Assembly: GCA_030429665.1 (NCBI GenBank) | Contig: JAUIEZ010000005.1 | Span: forward strand, 1 to 64,000 | DNA: 64,000 nucleotides | Direction: 5' to 3' | Source: Gammaproteobacteria bacterium | Lineage (GTDB): Bacteria; Pseudomonadota; Gammaproteobacteria; Arenicellales; CAJQKF01 | Part shown: positions 37,967 to 47,109 of the stretch, piece by piece | Numbering within the stretch: position 1 is the stretch's first letter | How the letters are laid out: the number at the start of each line of letters is the position of its first letter | Notes under the pieces: generated by a model | Database searches by the model: none | What the model was told of the DNA's origin: nothing | What the model saw: only the letters and a program-made list of their open reading frames with translations | Translations under genes and position numbers: made by a program

Positions 37967-38800
37967 TCACTTGATGGCTCCGGCGGTCATGCCCTGGATG
38001 AGCTTTTCCGAGAAGAAAACGTAGACGATGACCACCGGTACGATGGCGATCATCAGGCCGGTGGCCAGCATGCCGATATCGATGAGCTGGTCGCCCATGT
38101 ACTTCTGGATGCCCAGCGGCAGCGTGCGCTTGTCGTCGTCGGTGATCAGCACGACGGCGTAGAGAAATTCGTTCCATAGCAGGATCGTGTTGAGGATGAC
38201 GGTCGTCGACAGGGCCGGCATGGCCACCGGCAGGCTGATGCGCCAGAAGATCTCCCACTCGGAGTAGCCGTCCATGCGCGCGGCGTCGTAGAGGTCCGAG
38301 GGGATGCGCGCGAAAAAGCTCTCGAGTATGTACACCGTGATCGGGAGCTGAAACGCGACATAGGCAAGGACCAGGCCCGTGCGTGTATTGAACAGGCCGT
38401 ACTCCACGAGGATCTGGAACAGCGCGATGATGGTGATCTGCGGCGGGAAGATGATCGTGCTGAACACCAGGAAGTACAGGAAGCGCCGGAACGGGAATCG
38501 GTAACGGGCGAAGCAGTGCGCCGCCATGGCGCCGATCACGGTCAGCACCGCCACCGCCGACAACACGACGATCACGCTGTTGCCGAAGTAGGTGCCGTAG
38601 TTGCCGTCCGTCCAGGCGATGGCAAACTTCGAGAAGTGCAGCGTATCCGGCAACGCGTAGGGTTCGGCGCTGATCTCCGTCGTCGTGCGAAGGGACATCG
38701 ACGCCACCCACAGGAAGGGTCCGGCGGCGAACGCCGTGTACAGCGCCAGCGCCACCACGAGGAAGCCGTGCTTCAGGTCGAATCGTATCGAAGTGGTCAT
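37967..38800 (-). CDS. Carbohydrate ABC transporter permease (MalG type)
   Basis: 277 aa; EAA-loop DAARMDGYSEWEIFWRISLPVAMPA. Confidence 0.92.
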   Translation of the reverse strand: MTTSIRFDLKHGFLVVALALYTAFAAGPFLWVASMSLRTTTEISAEPYALPDTLHFSKFAIAWTDGNYGTYFGNSVIVVLSAVAVLTVIGAMAAHCFARYRFPFRRFLYFLVFSTIIFPPQITIIALFQILVEYGLFNTRTGLVLAYVAFQLPITVYILESFFARIPSDLYDAARMDGYSEWEIFWRISLPVAMPALSTTVILNTILLWNEFLYAVVLITDDDKRTLPLGIQKYMGDQLIDIGMLATGLMIAIVPVVIVYVFFSEKLIQGMTAGAIK

Positions 38801-38806
38801 GACGGC

Positions 38807-39736
38807 TCAGTACTCGAGCTTGTCGCGGCTGCGCAGCAAGCCGGTGAGTATGAGCACGCCGCCGAGCACCACCACGAACCAGATGGTGGCGATGGCGCAG
38901 GGGTAGCCGAGATCGAACGTGTTCCAGTTGAAGGCGCGCTTGTAGACGTAGGTGGAAACGGTCTCGGTGCTCCACAGCGGCCCGCCGCGGGTGGTGATCC
39001 ACACCAGGTCGAACACCCGCATCTTGCCGACGAAGGACAGCACCATGAGATTCAGGATGGTCGGCCTGACCAGCGGGATGACGATGTAGCGCAACTTCGC
39101 CATCCAGCCGCAGTTATCCAGCTCGGCGGCCTCGAGCACCTCCGAGGGCAGCGAATGCATGGCCGCCAGCAGCACCACCATGTTGAAGCCCGCCCACATC
39201 CACGTGGTGACGAAGATCAACGACGGCAGCGCCGTATCGGGATGGCCGAGCCAGGCCTGCGCCCAGTGGTCGAGACCGACGGCGCGCAGCATGCCGTTGG
39301 CAATGCCCCAGTCGAAGTTGAAGATCCACGTCCAGATGATGCCGACCACCACGTATGACATCAGCACCGGCGTGAACCACGCGAGCCGGAAGAAGCGTGA
39401 CCCGGGCACGCGGGCGTACAGCGCCAATGCCAGCAGCAGGGCGATGGCGATCTCCACCACGGGCGAGATCAGCGCCCAGACCAGGGTGTTGCCGACGGCA
39501 CGGTGAAAGAAGCGGTCCTCGAACAGCAGCGTGGCGTAGTTCGCCCAGCCCACGAACTCGTCCGGACGGTTCGGGAAAACCTGGAAGAAGCTGTTCCAAA
39601 TCGTGCGCACCACCGGGTAGGCGGTGAACGCGAAGTAGATGATGAGCGCCGGCGCGAGGAAGCCGGCGATGGCGCCGACCGGACGCAGCCCGAGGCCCGG
39701 CTCGCTCGACGTCAGGCGGCCGGCGGTGTGTTCCAT
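38807..39736 (-). CDS. Sugar ABC transporter permease (MalF type)
   Basis: 309 aa; EAA-loop EAAELDNCGWMAKLRYIVIPLVRPT. Confidence 0.92.
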   Translation of the reverse strand: MEHTAGRLTSSEPGLGLRPVGAIAGFLAPALIIYFAFTAYPVVRTIWNSFFQVFPNRPDEFVGWANYATLLFEDRFFHRAVGNTLVWALISPVVEIAIALLLALALYARVPGSRFFRLAWFTPVLMSYVVVGIIWTWIFNFDWGIANGMLRAVGLDHWAQAWLGHPDTALPSLIFVTTWMWAGFNMVVLLAAMHSLPSEVLEAAELDNCGWMAKLRYIVIPLVRPTILNLMVLSFVGKMRVFDLVWITTRGGPLWSTETVSTYVYKRAFNWNTFDLGYPCAIATIWFVVVLGGVLILTGLLRSRDKLEY

Positions 39737-39750
39737 CTAAATCTCCCGTT

Positions 39751-39786
39751 GCCGGCCGGCCGATCCGCGAAGGGAACGGCCGGCAT
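39751..39786 (-). other. Intercistronic hairpin between substrate-binding protein and permease genes
   Basis: Perfect 9-bp arms TGCCGGCCG (39751..39759) / CGGCCGGCA (39778..39786). Confidence 0.6.
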
Positions 39787-39818
39787 GCGGTAGGTGGAGT
39801 GCCTGTGGCGGCTATTGC

Positions 39819-41090
39819 CTAGTAGGCGCCGGACATCTGGTCGACGACGTCGTCGACGTCGACGAGTCCGGCCGGAAACGCCTGGTTGACGACCTGGTCG
39901 AAGACTTCACGCGGCGCGGGCGCCATCACCTGTCGCGGCAGGCCGAAGAAGTATTTCGCACCGTCGTTCACCTCGGCAAGCGCCTTGAAATAACCGGCAT
40001 TGTCGCCGGTGATCTTGCTGGCGTCTGACTTGATGCCGGTCTGCACCAGGTTATCCTCGAGCCACTTATTGCCCATCTCGGGCGTGGCCATCGAGTTGAG
40101 GAAGGCGACCGCCATGTCCGCATGCTCGGTGGCGGCGTTGACGACGTAGCTACCGCCCACGGCGATGGTCTTGCACTCGTTGCAGGCGGCGCCGTCGAGG
40201 GCCGGGTAACGCATTATGCCGAGTTCGAAACCGGCCGGCTGGCCGCCCTTGTCGGGAGACTGGAATGCGCGGGAGGGATAGAAGCTGCCCATCAGGAACG
40301 TCAGCGCGCCGGGCTTGGTATGGAAGTAGTAGTGGGACTCGCCGAGCTTGAGCGTGCTGAACGTGTTGGGCAGCGCGCCGGCGTCGACCATGGCCTTGAC
40401 GAAGCCGAGAGCCTCTTTCACTCGCGGGTCGTCCCAGCCGAGATCGCCGGCGAGCAGCCGGGTATAGTCCTCGACGCCGAGCATCTTCAGCAGCGCCTCG
40501 TGGGAGAGGAAGGCGCCCGGATAGGGCCGGTCGCCGACGCCGAGCGAGATCGGCGTCACGCCGGCCGCAGCCGCCTTTTCGACGAGGTCGAGAAAGGCCT
40601 GCTGGCCGAACTGTCCGTTATCGGGCAGCATCGCCCCGAGTTCGGACAGGCGCGCGGCGTCGTAGTACATCTCCACCGTCCAGGCCTCGAGCGGAAGGCC
40701 GTAGGCGCGGCCCTCGTGGCTCCACACGTCCTTGGCCCAGCTCTCGAGGTTGTCCCAGTTGAGCCTGTCGGTCAGATCCAGGATCAGCCCGTTTTCCATG
40801 TATTCTTTCTGGTCGGGCTCGGCGTAGAAAATGTCGGGCGCCTGTCCGGCGCGCAGCGCGGTCTTCAGCGCCGCGTACAACGGCTGCTTGTCGTACCAGG
40901 TGACCTCGACGGTCACGCCGGGGTTGGCCGCCTCGAATGCACGGGCCGCGCCCTCGACGTAGGCGCGCTTGGCGTCCTGGTCCGCCCAGTGACTCCAGAG
41001 CGACAGCGTGGTATCGGCCGTGGCAGCCGACAGGGGGGATAGCAGCGCGACGGCGAGGCCGGCGAACAGTATTCCGCGGGGCATTTTCAT
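39819..41090 (-). CDS. Sugar ABC transporter extracellular solute-binding protein
   Basis: 423 aa; signal peptide; LSLWSHWADQDAKRAYVEGAARAFEAANPGVTVEVTWYD. Confidence 0.92.
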   Translation of the reverse strand: MKMPRGILFAGLAVALLSPLSAATADTTLSLWSHWADQDAKRAYVEGAARAFEAANPGVTVEVTWYDKQPLYAALKTALRAGQAPDIFYAEPDQKEYMENGLILDLTDRLNWDNLESWAKDVWSHEGRAYGLPLEAWTVEMYYDAARLSELGAMLPDNGQFGQQAFLDLVEKAAAAGVTPISLGVGDRPYPGAFLSHEALLKMLGVEDYTRLLAGDLGWDDPRVKEALGFVKAMVDAGALPNTFSTLKLGESHYYFHTKPGALTFLMGSFYPSRAFQSPDKGGQPAGFELGIMRYPALDGAACNECKTIAVGGSYVVNAATEHADMAVAFLNSMATPEMGNKWLEDNLVQTGIKSDASKITGDNAGYFKALAEVNDGAKYFFGLPRQVMAPAPREVFDQVVNQAFPAGLVDVDDVVDQMSGAY

Positions 41091-41173
41091 TTCGATCTCC
41101 TCCTGTTTCCGCGATGGTGTATTGAATTATCTGTAACCCGCCGGATACGGGTGCCGAGGCAGGTTAGCATAAA

Positions 41174-41188
41174 GATAATATTATTATC
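41174..41188. promoter_or_regulatory. Palindromic operator candidate for divergent GntR regulator
   Basis: GATAATATTATTATC: perfect 7-bp arms about one central base, in the AT-rich gap between the divergent SBP and GntR genes. Confidence 0.5.
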
Positions 41189-41278
41189 AATAATTCTGTT
41201 ACTAATAAAATTGCCAGCATTCGGTTAGAATAAGCACTGCAAATCATCACGTTAGCATGAGACGACCGCCCGCGCGCG

Positions 41279-41980
41279 ATGCCGATCACCGAAACGAAGA
41301 CCACCTCGTTGCAAACAGCGACACCGACGACGGCGCTGGCCGACATCGTCACGACGCTTGAAGAGGACATCATTTTCGGCCGCCTTTTTCCGCGCGAGCG
41401 CCTGGTCGAAGACGCATTGATGGCGCGCTTCGGCGCCAAGCGTCATCTCGTGCGCCAAGCGCTGGGCGAACTCGAGCGCATGGGCATCATCGTCAAGAAG
41501 CAGAACAAGGGCGCGCTGATCCGCGACTATTCCCGCGCCGAGGTGGAGGAGATATATGAAATGCGCGAGCTGTTGCACGCGCGGGCCGTGCAGCGCATGC
41601 CGCTGCCCGCGCCGCCGGCGCTGATCGCCTCGCTCGAGGAAATCAATCGTCGCCTGGCGACGTCTCTACGCGCGGGCGATCTTCGATCCATGTACCACCT
41701 GAACAACGAGTTCCACGACACCCTGTTCGGTCACTGCCAGAATCGATACCTTGCCGAGTCGATTCGACACTTCGCCTGGCAGGCGCACCCGATCCGCTCG
41801 TTCCGAATCGCCAATCCGGAACTCTTCGCCCACGCACTCGAGGAACACGACCAGATGATCGCGGCGATGCGCGAGGGCGACCGCGAACGGCTGGAGCAGC
41901 TGTGCGTCGATCACATCCAGCCGTCCAAGCAGGCCTACCTGACCACTCGCCCGCTGGCAGACGAACGCGACACGCCATGA
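41279..41980 (+). CDS. GntR family transcriptional regulator (FCD domain)
   Basis: 233 aa; DIIFGRLFPRERLVEDALMARFGAKRHLVRQALGELERMGII. Confidence 0.92.
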   Translation: MPITETKTTSLQTATPTTALADIVTTLEEDIIFGRLFPRERLVEDALMARFGAKRHLVRQALGELERMGIIVKKQNKGALIRDYSRAEVEEIYEMRELLHARAVQRMPLPAPPALIASLEEINRRLATSLRAGDLRSMYHLNNEFHDTLFGHCQNRYLAESIRHFAWQAHPIRSFRIANPELFAHALEEHDQMIAAMREGDRERLEQLCVDHIQPSKQAYLTTRPLADERDTP

Positions 41981-43029
41981 ATACCAAAGCGGACTACGCG
42001 CCCGCCGACGCCATCGGCGGTGGACGGTCGCAGCCGGCGCTGACTGTCGCCATGGTGGGCGCCGGCATGGTCAGCGGGCACCACCTCGCGGCGTGGCGTC
42101 GCACGCCGGGCGCGCGCGTCGTCGCCGTCGCCGACCCCGACCTTCCGCGCGCCGAGGCGCGCGCCCGGGAGTTCGGCATAGAGGCCGTGTTTCCCGATGC
42201 CGAGTCCATGCTCGAGGCCGTGCGGCCCGATGCCGTCGACATCGCCTCGCCGGTTGGCACGCACGAGGCCATGTGCAGGCTGGCGGCAAGCCACGACGCG
42301 GCCATCCTCTGCCAGAAGCCGCTGGCGGAAAACCGCGATGCCGCGGCCCGGCTCGTCGACGCCATCGGCGACCGCGTGCGATTCATGGTGCACGAGAATT
42401 GGCGTCACCGGCCGACCTATCGTCGCATCCGCTCGTGGCTCGACGAAGGTCGCATCGGCGCACCGGCCATGGCGCGCCTGCGCGTCGAGTCCTCGGGTCT
42501 GCTTCCCGACGAGTCCGGTTCGCTACCGGCGCTCGTCCGGCAGCCCTTCTTCGCCGACCTGGACCGCTTTCTCGTCTTCGAGGTCCTGATCCACCACCTC
42601 GACGTGCTGCGTTGGCTGTTCGGTCCGCTCCGGGTAAAGGCGGCGGGCCTCGCCCGCGCGACAGGCGCCGTGCGCGGGGAGGATTCGGCCATCGTCCTGC
42701 TGCAGGCAAAAAACGGCATGCCGGTGCTGCTCGACGGCACGTTCGCCATGCCGGGCGCGCCGGCCCTGCCGACCGACCACATGGAGATCGTCGGCGATCG
42801 CGGCGCGATACGACTCGACGGCACAACGCTGACGGTGACGGGTGACAGCGCCGATAGCGAGACATTCTCCGCCGACGCGATGGTTGCCAGGGCCTACGAG
42901 GGTGCCATCGGCCATTTCGTCGCCGGCCTGCGAACGCATACCCCGTTCGAGACCGAGGCCCGTGAAAATATTGCCGTACTCGAACTGGTGGAAGCCGTGT
43001 ATGACGCGGCGGGCGAGACCACCCCATGA
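41977..43029 (+). CDS. Gfo/Idh/MocA family oxidoreductase
   Basis: ATG 41977 (4-bp overlap with GntR); TVAMVGAGMVSGHHLAAWRRTPGARVVAVADPD; CQKPLAENRDAA. Confidence 0.9.
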   Translation: MNTKADYAPADAIGGGRSQPALTVAMVGAGMVSGHHLAAWRRTPGARVVAVADPDLPRAEARAREFGIEAVFPDAESMLEAVRPDAVDIASPVGTHEAMCRLAASHDAAILCQKPLAENRDAAARLVDAIGDRVRFMVHENWRHRPTYRRIRSWLDEGRIGAPAMARLRVESSGLLPDESGSLPALVRQPFFADLDRFLVFEVLIHHLDVLRWLFGPLRVKAAGLARATGAVRGEDSAIVLLQAKNGMPVLLDGTFAMPGAPALPTDHMEIVGDRGAIRLDGTTLTVTGDSADSETFSADAMVARAYEGAIGHFVAGLRTHTPFETEARENIAVLELVEAVYDAAGETTP

Positions 43030-44291
43030 GCGTCCTGCTCGGCGCCATCGCCGATGACTTCACCGGCGCCACCGACCTGTGCAATACCCTGGTGAAACAG
43101 GGCATGCGCGCGGTGCAGGTGATCGGCGTGCCGCGCGAGGCGCTCGACGTCGGCGACGCCGAGGCCGTGGTCGTGGCGCTGAAATCGCGCAGCAACGCGC
43201 CGCGTGACGCCGTTTCCGACTCGCTCGAGGCGTTGGCCTGGCTGCGGCAGCTCGGCGCGGAGCAGTTCTTCTTCAAGTACTGCTCCACCTTCGACTCCAC
43301 CGCCCGGGGCAACATCGGCCCCGTGGCGGATTCCCTGCTCGACGCGCTCGGCGCCGATTTCGCGCCAGTGTGTCCCGCCTTCCCCGCCAACGGACGCACC
43401 GTGTACCAGGGCAACCTGTTCGTCGGCCAATCGCTGCTGGCCGAATCGCCGATGAAGGACCATCCGCTCACGCCCATGCGCGACTCGAACCTGCTTCGCC
43501 TGATGGGCGCGCAGTCGCGCCGGCGGGTCGGACTCGTCGATCGCGCCACGGTGGCGGCGGGCGCCGACGCGGTGAAGTCGGCGTTCCGAGACCTGGCGCG
43601 GGACGGTGTCGGCTATGGCGTCGTCGACGCGATCTCGGACGACGACCTGCTCACGATCGGCGAAGCCGCCGCGGAGCTGGCATTGGTGACCGGCGGTTCG
43701 GGCGTCGCGCTCGGCCTGCCGGCGAACTTTCGCCGGCGCGGCCTGCTCGGCGACCCGGCGCCCGCGGGACTTCCGGCCGTCGAAGGACGCGAGGTCGTGC
43801 TTGCCGGCAGCTGCTCCGCGGCGACGCGCAGGCAGCTCGACCACGTGCGCGACACGTGGCCCTGCATCCGACTCGACGCGCTTCGCATTGCCGGGGGCGA
43901 CGCCGTCGTCGACGAGGTGGTCGAGCGCGCAACCGGGGCGTGGGACGACGGCCCGGTGGTCGTCTATGCATCGGCCGATCCCGACGAAGTGTCCCGCGTG
44001 CAGGCGGTGCTCGGCGTGGAACGCGCGGGTGCCGCCGTCGAGTCGGCCATTGCGAGCGTGGCCCGCGCGCTGGTGGAACGCGGCGCGCGCCGGCTGGTGG
44101 TCGCCGGCGGCGAAACGTCCGGCGCGGTGGTCTCGGCACTCGGTGTTCGCGGACTCGTCATCGGCGCGGAAATCGACCCCGGCGTGCCGTGGACCAAGGC
44201 ACTTGGAGAACTGCCCGTGGCGCTGGCACTGAAATCCGGCAACTTCGGCGGCGAGGACTTTTTCCCCCGCGCCTTCGGCATGCTGTCATGA
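43026..44291 (+). CDS. Four-carbon acid sugar kinase family protein (OtnK/DtnK-like, DUF1537)
   Basis: 421 aa; GAIADDFTGATDLCNTLVKQGM, YCSTFDSTARGNIGPVAD, VVAGGETSGAVVSAL. Confidence 0.9.
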   Translation: MSVLLGAIADDFTGATDLCNTLVKQGMRAVQVIGVPREALDVGDAEAVVVALKSRSNAPRDAVSDSLEALAWLRQLGAEQFFFKYCSTFDSTARGNIGPVADSLLDALGADFAPVCPAFPANGRTVYQGNLFVGQSLLAESPMKDHPLTPMRDSNLLRLMGAQSRRRVGLVDRATVAAGADAVKSAFRDLARDGVGYGVVDAISDDDLLTIGEAAAELALVTGGSGVALGLPANFRRRGLLGDPAPAGLPAVEGREVVLAGSCSAATRRQLDHVRDTWPCIRLDALRIAGGDAVVDEVVERATGAWDDGPVVVYASADPDEVSRVQAVLGVERAGAAVESAIASVARALVERGARRLVVAGGETSGAVVSALGVRGLVIGAEIDPGVPWTKALGELPVALALKSGNFGGEDFFPRAFGMLS

Positions 44292-44926
44292 ACGAATCCC
44301 TGATGCGTGAACGCATCGCGCGCGCGGCGCGCTCGATGTTCGACCGGCGCCTCACCTTCGGCGCCAGCGGCAACATCAGCGTGCGGCTCGACGACGGTTG
44401 GCTGATGACGCCGACCGGCGCCTCGATGGGCGACATCGATCCGGCGCGGATATCGAAGCTGGACTCGAACGGCGAGTGGATCGGCGGCGACAAGCCCACC
44501 AAGGAATCGTTCCTGCACCTGGCCATGTACGGCGAACGTCCGCGCGCGGGCGCGGTGGTCCACCTGCATTCGACCCACTCCGTCGCGGTGAGCTGCCTGA
44601 AGGGCATCGACGCCGACGACGTGCTGCCACCGATCACCGCCTACTACGTCATGCGCGTCGGGCAGCTGCCGCTGGTGCCCTACCACGCACCCGGCGACGC
44701 GGCACTGGCGACGGCCGTGCGCGCCACGGCCTCGCGCCACCATGCCATGCTGTTGGCCAACCACGGCCCCGTCGTCGCCGGCCGTTCGCTCGACGCCGCG
44801 ACCGGCGCCATCGAGGAACTCGAGGAAACCGCGAGGCTGTATCTCCTGCTGAAGGATCGCGAGTTCGTTCCGCTGTCGGCGTCGCAGGTCGCCGAGCTCA
44901 AGCAGCGATTCCCGATAGACACCTGA
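44288..44926 (+). CDS. Class II aldolase/adducin family protein (OtnC-like)
   Basis: ATG 44288 (4-bp overlap); TFGASGNISVRLDDGWLMTPTG, VVHLHSTHSVA, MLLANHGPVVAG. Confidence 0.9.
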   Translation: MNESLMRERIARAARSMFDRRLTFGASGNISVRLDDGWLMTPTGASMGDIDPARISKLDSNGEWIGGDKPTKESFLHLAMYGERPRAGAVVHLHSTHSVAVSCLKGIDADDVLPPITAYYVMRVGQLPLVPYHAPGDAALATAVRATASRHHAMLLANHGPVVAGRSLDAATGAIEELEETARLYLLLKDREFVPLSASQVAELKQRFPIDT

Positions 44927-44940
44927 GAGGATCAATTGCC

Positions 44941-45237
44941 ATGTACGTGGTCACCGTCCTGTTTGAAATTGCCGCCGGACACGAAGAGGCGTTCGCCGAC
45001 CGTGTCCTGCGCCAGGCGGCGGATTCCCTCGAGCGCGAACCGGCCTGCCGCGTGTTCGACGTCTGCCGCGATCCGCTGGCGCGCGGCCGGTTCTTTCTCT
45101 ACGAGCTCTATGACGACCGCGAAGCGTTCGACGCACACCTTCGCTCGGCGCACTTCCTCTCGTTCGACGCCGCCGTGCGCGACTGGGTCACCGACAAGCA
45201 GGTCGGCACCTACGAGCGGATTCATGCCGACCGCTGA
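44941..45237 (+). CDS. Antibiotic biosynthesis monooxygenase (ABM)/putative quinol monooxygenase
   Basis: 98 aa; MYVVTVLFEIAAGHEEAFADRVLRQAADSLEREPACRVFDVCRDP...YDDREAFDAHLRSAHF. Confidence 0.88.
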   Translation: MYVVTVLFEIAAGHEEAFADRVLRQAADSLEREPACRVFDVCRDPLARGRFFLYELYDDREAFDAHLRSAHFLSFDAAVRDWVTDKQVGTYERIHADR

Positions 45238-46084
45238 GCGCGCATTCGACGCGCCGTCGGCAATGGCCGCGTGGGACTGTCACATGCACCTGTTCGACAG
45301 CGAGGCGCACTACCCGTTGTCGGCCAATGCCACCTACACCCCGCCGGTTGCGCGCCTCGAGGACTATGACGCCGTGCGGCGCGATCTCGGCATCGCCTTC
45401 AGCGTCATCGTCCAGCCGAGCGTCTACGGCGCCGACAACCGCCTCGTGCTCGAGACGATCGCGCGGCAACCCGACCGCTTCGTCGGCATCGCCTGCATCG
45501 ACGCGCCGCTGGACGCAGATGCCGCCGTGCGCCTGCGCGACGCCGGCGTGCGCGGCGTACGCATCAACTCGGTTTCCGGACGCGACCCCGGCGTTAAAGC
45601 GGTCGAATCCTCCGTCGATGCGCTGCGCGCCGCGGGCCTGTGCGTGCAGATCGCCGCACCCGGCGGCCGGGCGTTGCCGATCGCCCGACCGCTGATCGAC
45701 GCCGGCCTGACCGTGGTCCTGGACCATTTCGCCATGGTGAATCCGGCCGACCCCGAATCGATCGACCCGCTGCTGCGGATGCTGGAGGGCGGTCGCGCGT
45801 GGATCAAGCTCTCGGCATGCTATCGCGTTTCGCGCAGCGGCCCGCCGGACTACGCCGACCTCGGTCCGCTGGTACGCCGGCTGCGCGACGTCCGCGCCGA
45901 TCGACTGCTCTGGGGCAGCGACTGGCCGCACCCGGAGTTCCCGCACGCGCGACCCGACGACAGGGTCCTGGCGTCGGCGCTGGCAAAGTGGGGTCTTGCC
46001 GACGCTGAGCGCCACCTGGTACTCGAGGAAAACCCGCCGCACCTATATGGCAAACCGACGGATCCCCGTCCGTTCAGCCCGTGA
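45224..46084 (+). CDS. Amidohydrolase family (lactonase-like, PDC/sugar-lactone hydrolase type)
   Basis: Start ATG 45224; AWDCHMHLFDSEAHYPLSANATYTPP, VLDHFAMVNP, LLWGSDWPHPEFPHARPDD. Confidence 0.88.
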   Translation: MPTAERAFDAPSAMAAWDCHMHLFDSEAHYPLSANATYTPPVARLEDYDAVRRDLGIAFSVIVQPSVYGADNRLVLETIARQPDRFVGIACIDAPLDADAAVRLRDAGVRGVRINSVSGRDPGVKAVESSVDALRAAGLCVQIAAPGGRALPIARPLIDAGLTVVLDHFAMVNPADPESIDPLLRMLEGGRAWIKLSACYRVSRSGPPDYADLGPLVRRLRDVRADRLLWGSDWPHPEFPHARPDDRVLASALAKWGLADAERHLVLEENPPHLYGKPTDPRPFSP

Positions 46085-46163
46085 CCTTCACGGCGCATTC
46101 ACACGCGACGCGCGACCATCAGCGATCAGCGTGAAACAAGCGTCACCAGGCGACACGGCTCAC

Positions 46164-47003
46164 TTGATCCCCAGAACGACGACAATCCTCGCCGCGGCCC
46201 TCCTCTTTCCGGCCTGCTCTCCCCTCGACCTCATCAACGGCTCGGTCGACGACGATGAGATCGTGATCCACGCCGATATCGCCTACGGCGACCATTCCCG
46301 GCAGTCGCTGAACGTGTACGTCCCGGGCGGCAGCGCGGCCGACGAGCGCAAGGTCGTGGTGTTCTTCTACGGCGGCCGCTGGCAGAACGGATCGAAGGCG
46401 GACTATTTGTTCGTGGGAGATGCGCTGGCAGACGCCGGCATCGTCACGGTCATTCCCGATCACCGACTCTATCCCGAGGTGCGCTTTCCCGAATTCGTCG
46501 AAGACTCCGCCGACGCCGTGCGCTGGGTGCGTACACACATCGACGAGTACGGCGGCGATCCCGACGAGATCTACCTCGCCGGCCATTCTTCGGGCGCCTA
46601 TCTCGCGACGTTGCTCGGCCTCGACGAGTCGCGCCTCGAGCCGACCGGCATCCGCGGCGTCGTCGGCATCTCCGGGCCCTACGACTTCCTGCCCTTCTAC
46701 AGCGAGGAGCTCGCCGACACCTTCGCCGGCGCCTCGAACGAACTTGCAACCCAGCCTATCAGTTTCGTCGACGGTGACGAACCGCCGATGCTGCTGATCA
46801 CCGGCGAGGACGACGACACCGTCGATCCAGGCAACACCCGCCGCCTCGCGGAGCGCATTCGCGAACGCGGTGGCCGCGTGCAGACGCGCATCTACCCCGA
46901 CACCGGCCACTACATGATCGTCGCCGCCATCGCCCGCCCGCTGCGATCGTTCGCGCCTACCCTCGACGATTTGCTCGGCTTCGTCGCGTCCGGCGCGCGT
47001 TAA
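46164..47003 (+). CDS. Alpha/beta hydrolase (esterase), putative lipoprotein
   Basis: Probable TTG start; lipobox ALLFPAC; VVVFFYGGRWQNGSKADY, AGHSSGAYLA, DTGHYM; start uncertain. Confidence 0.8.
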   Translation: MIPRTTTILAAALLFPACSPLDLINGSVDDDEIVIHADIAYGDHSRQSLNVYVPGGSAADERKVVVFFYGGRWQNGSKADYLFVGDALADAGIVTVIPDHRLYPEVRFPEFVEDSADAVRWVRTHIDEYGGDPDEIYLAGHSSGAYLATLLGLDESRLEPTGIRGVVGISGPYDFLPFYSEELADTFAGASNELATQPISFVDGDEPPMLLITGEDDDTVDPGNTRRLAERIRERGGRVQTRIYPDTGHYMIVAAIARPLRSFAPTLDDLLGFVASGAR

Positions 47004-47109
47004 GGCGGACGTACCGCGGCCCGTTTGTGGTCTGCGACGGCGTGAATCGTTAACATGGTGCTGCTCACCACACCACGAACAACGAAACACATCAACCGAT
47101 TGGAGCACC

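Noticed and set aside
36809-38179. 456-aa plus-strand ORF opposite UgpC-type ATPase
   Set aside because: Antisense shadow; no recognisable domain
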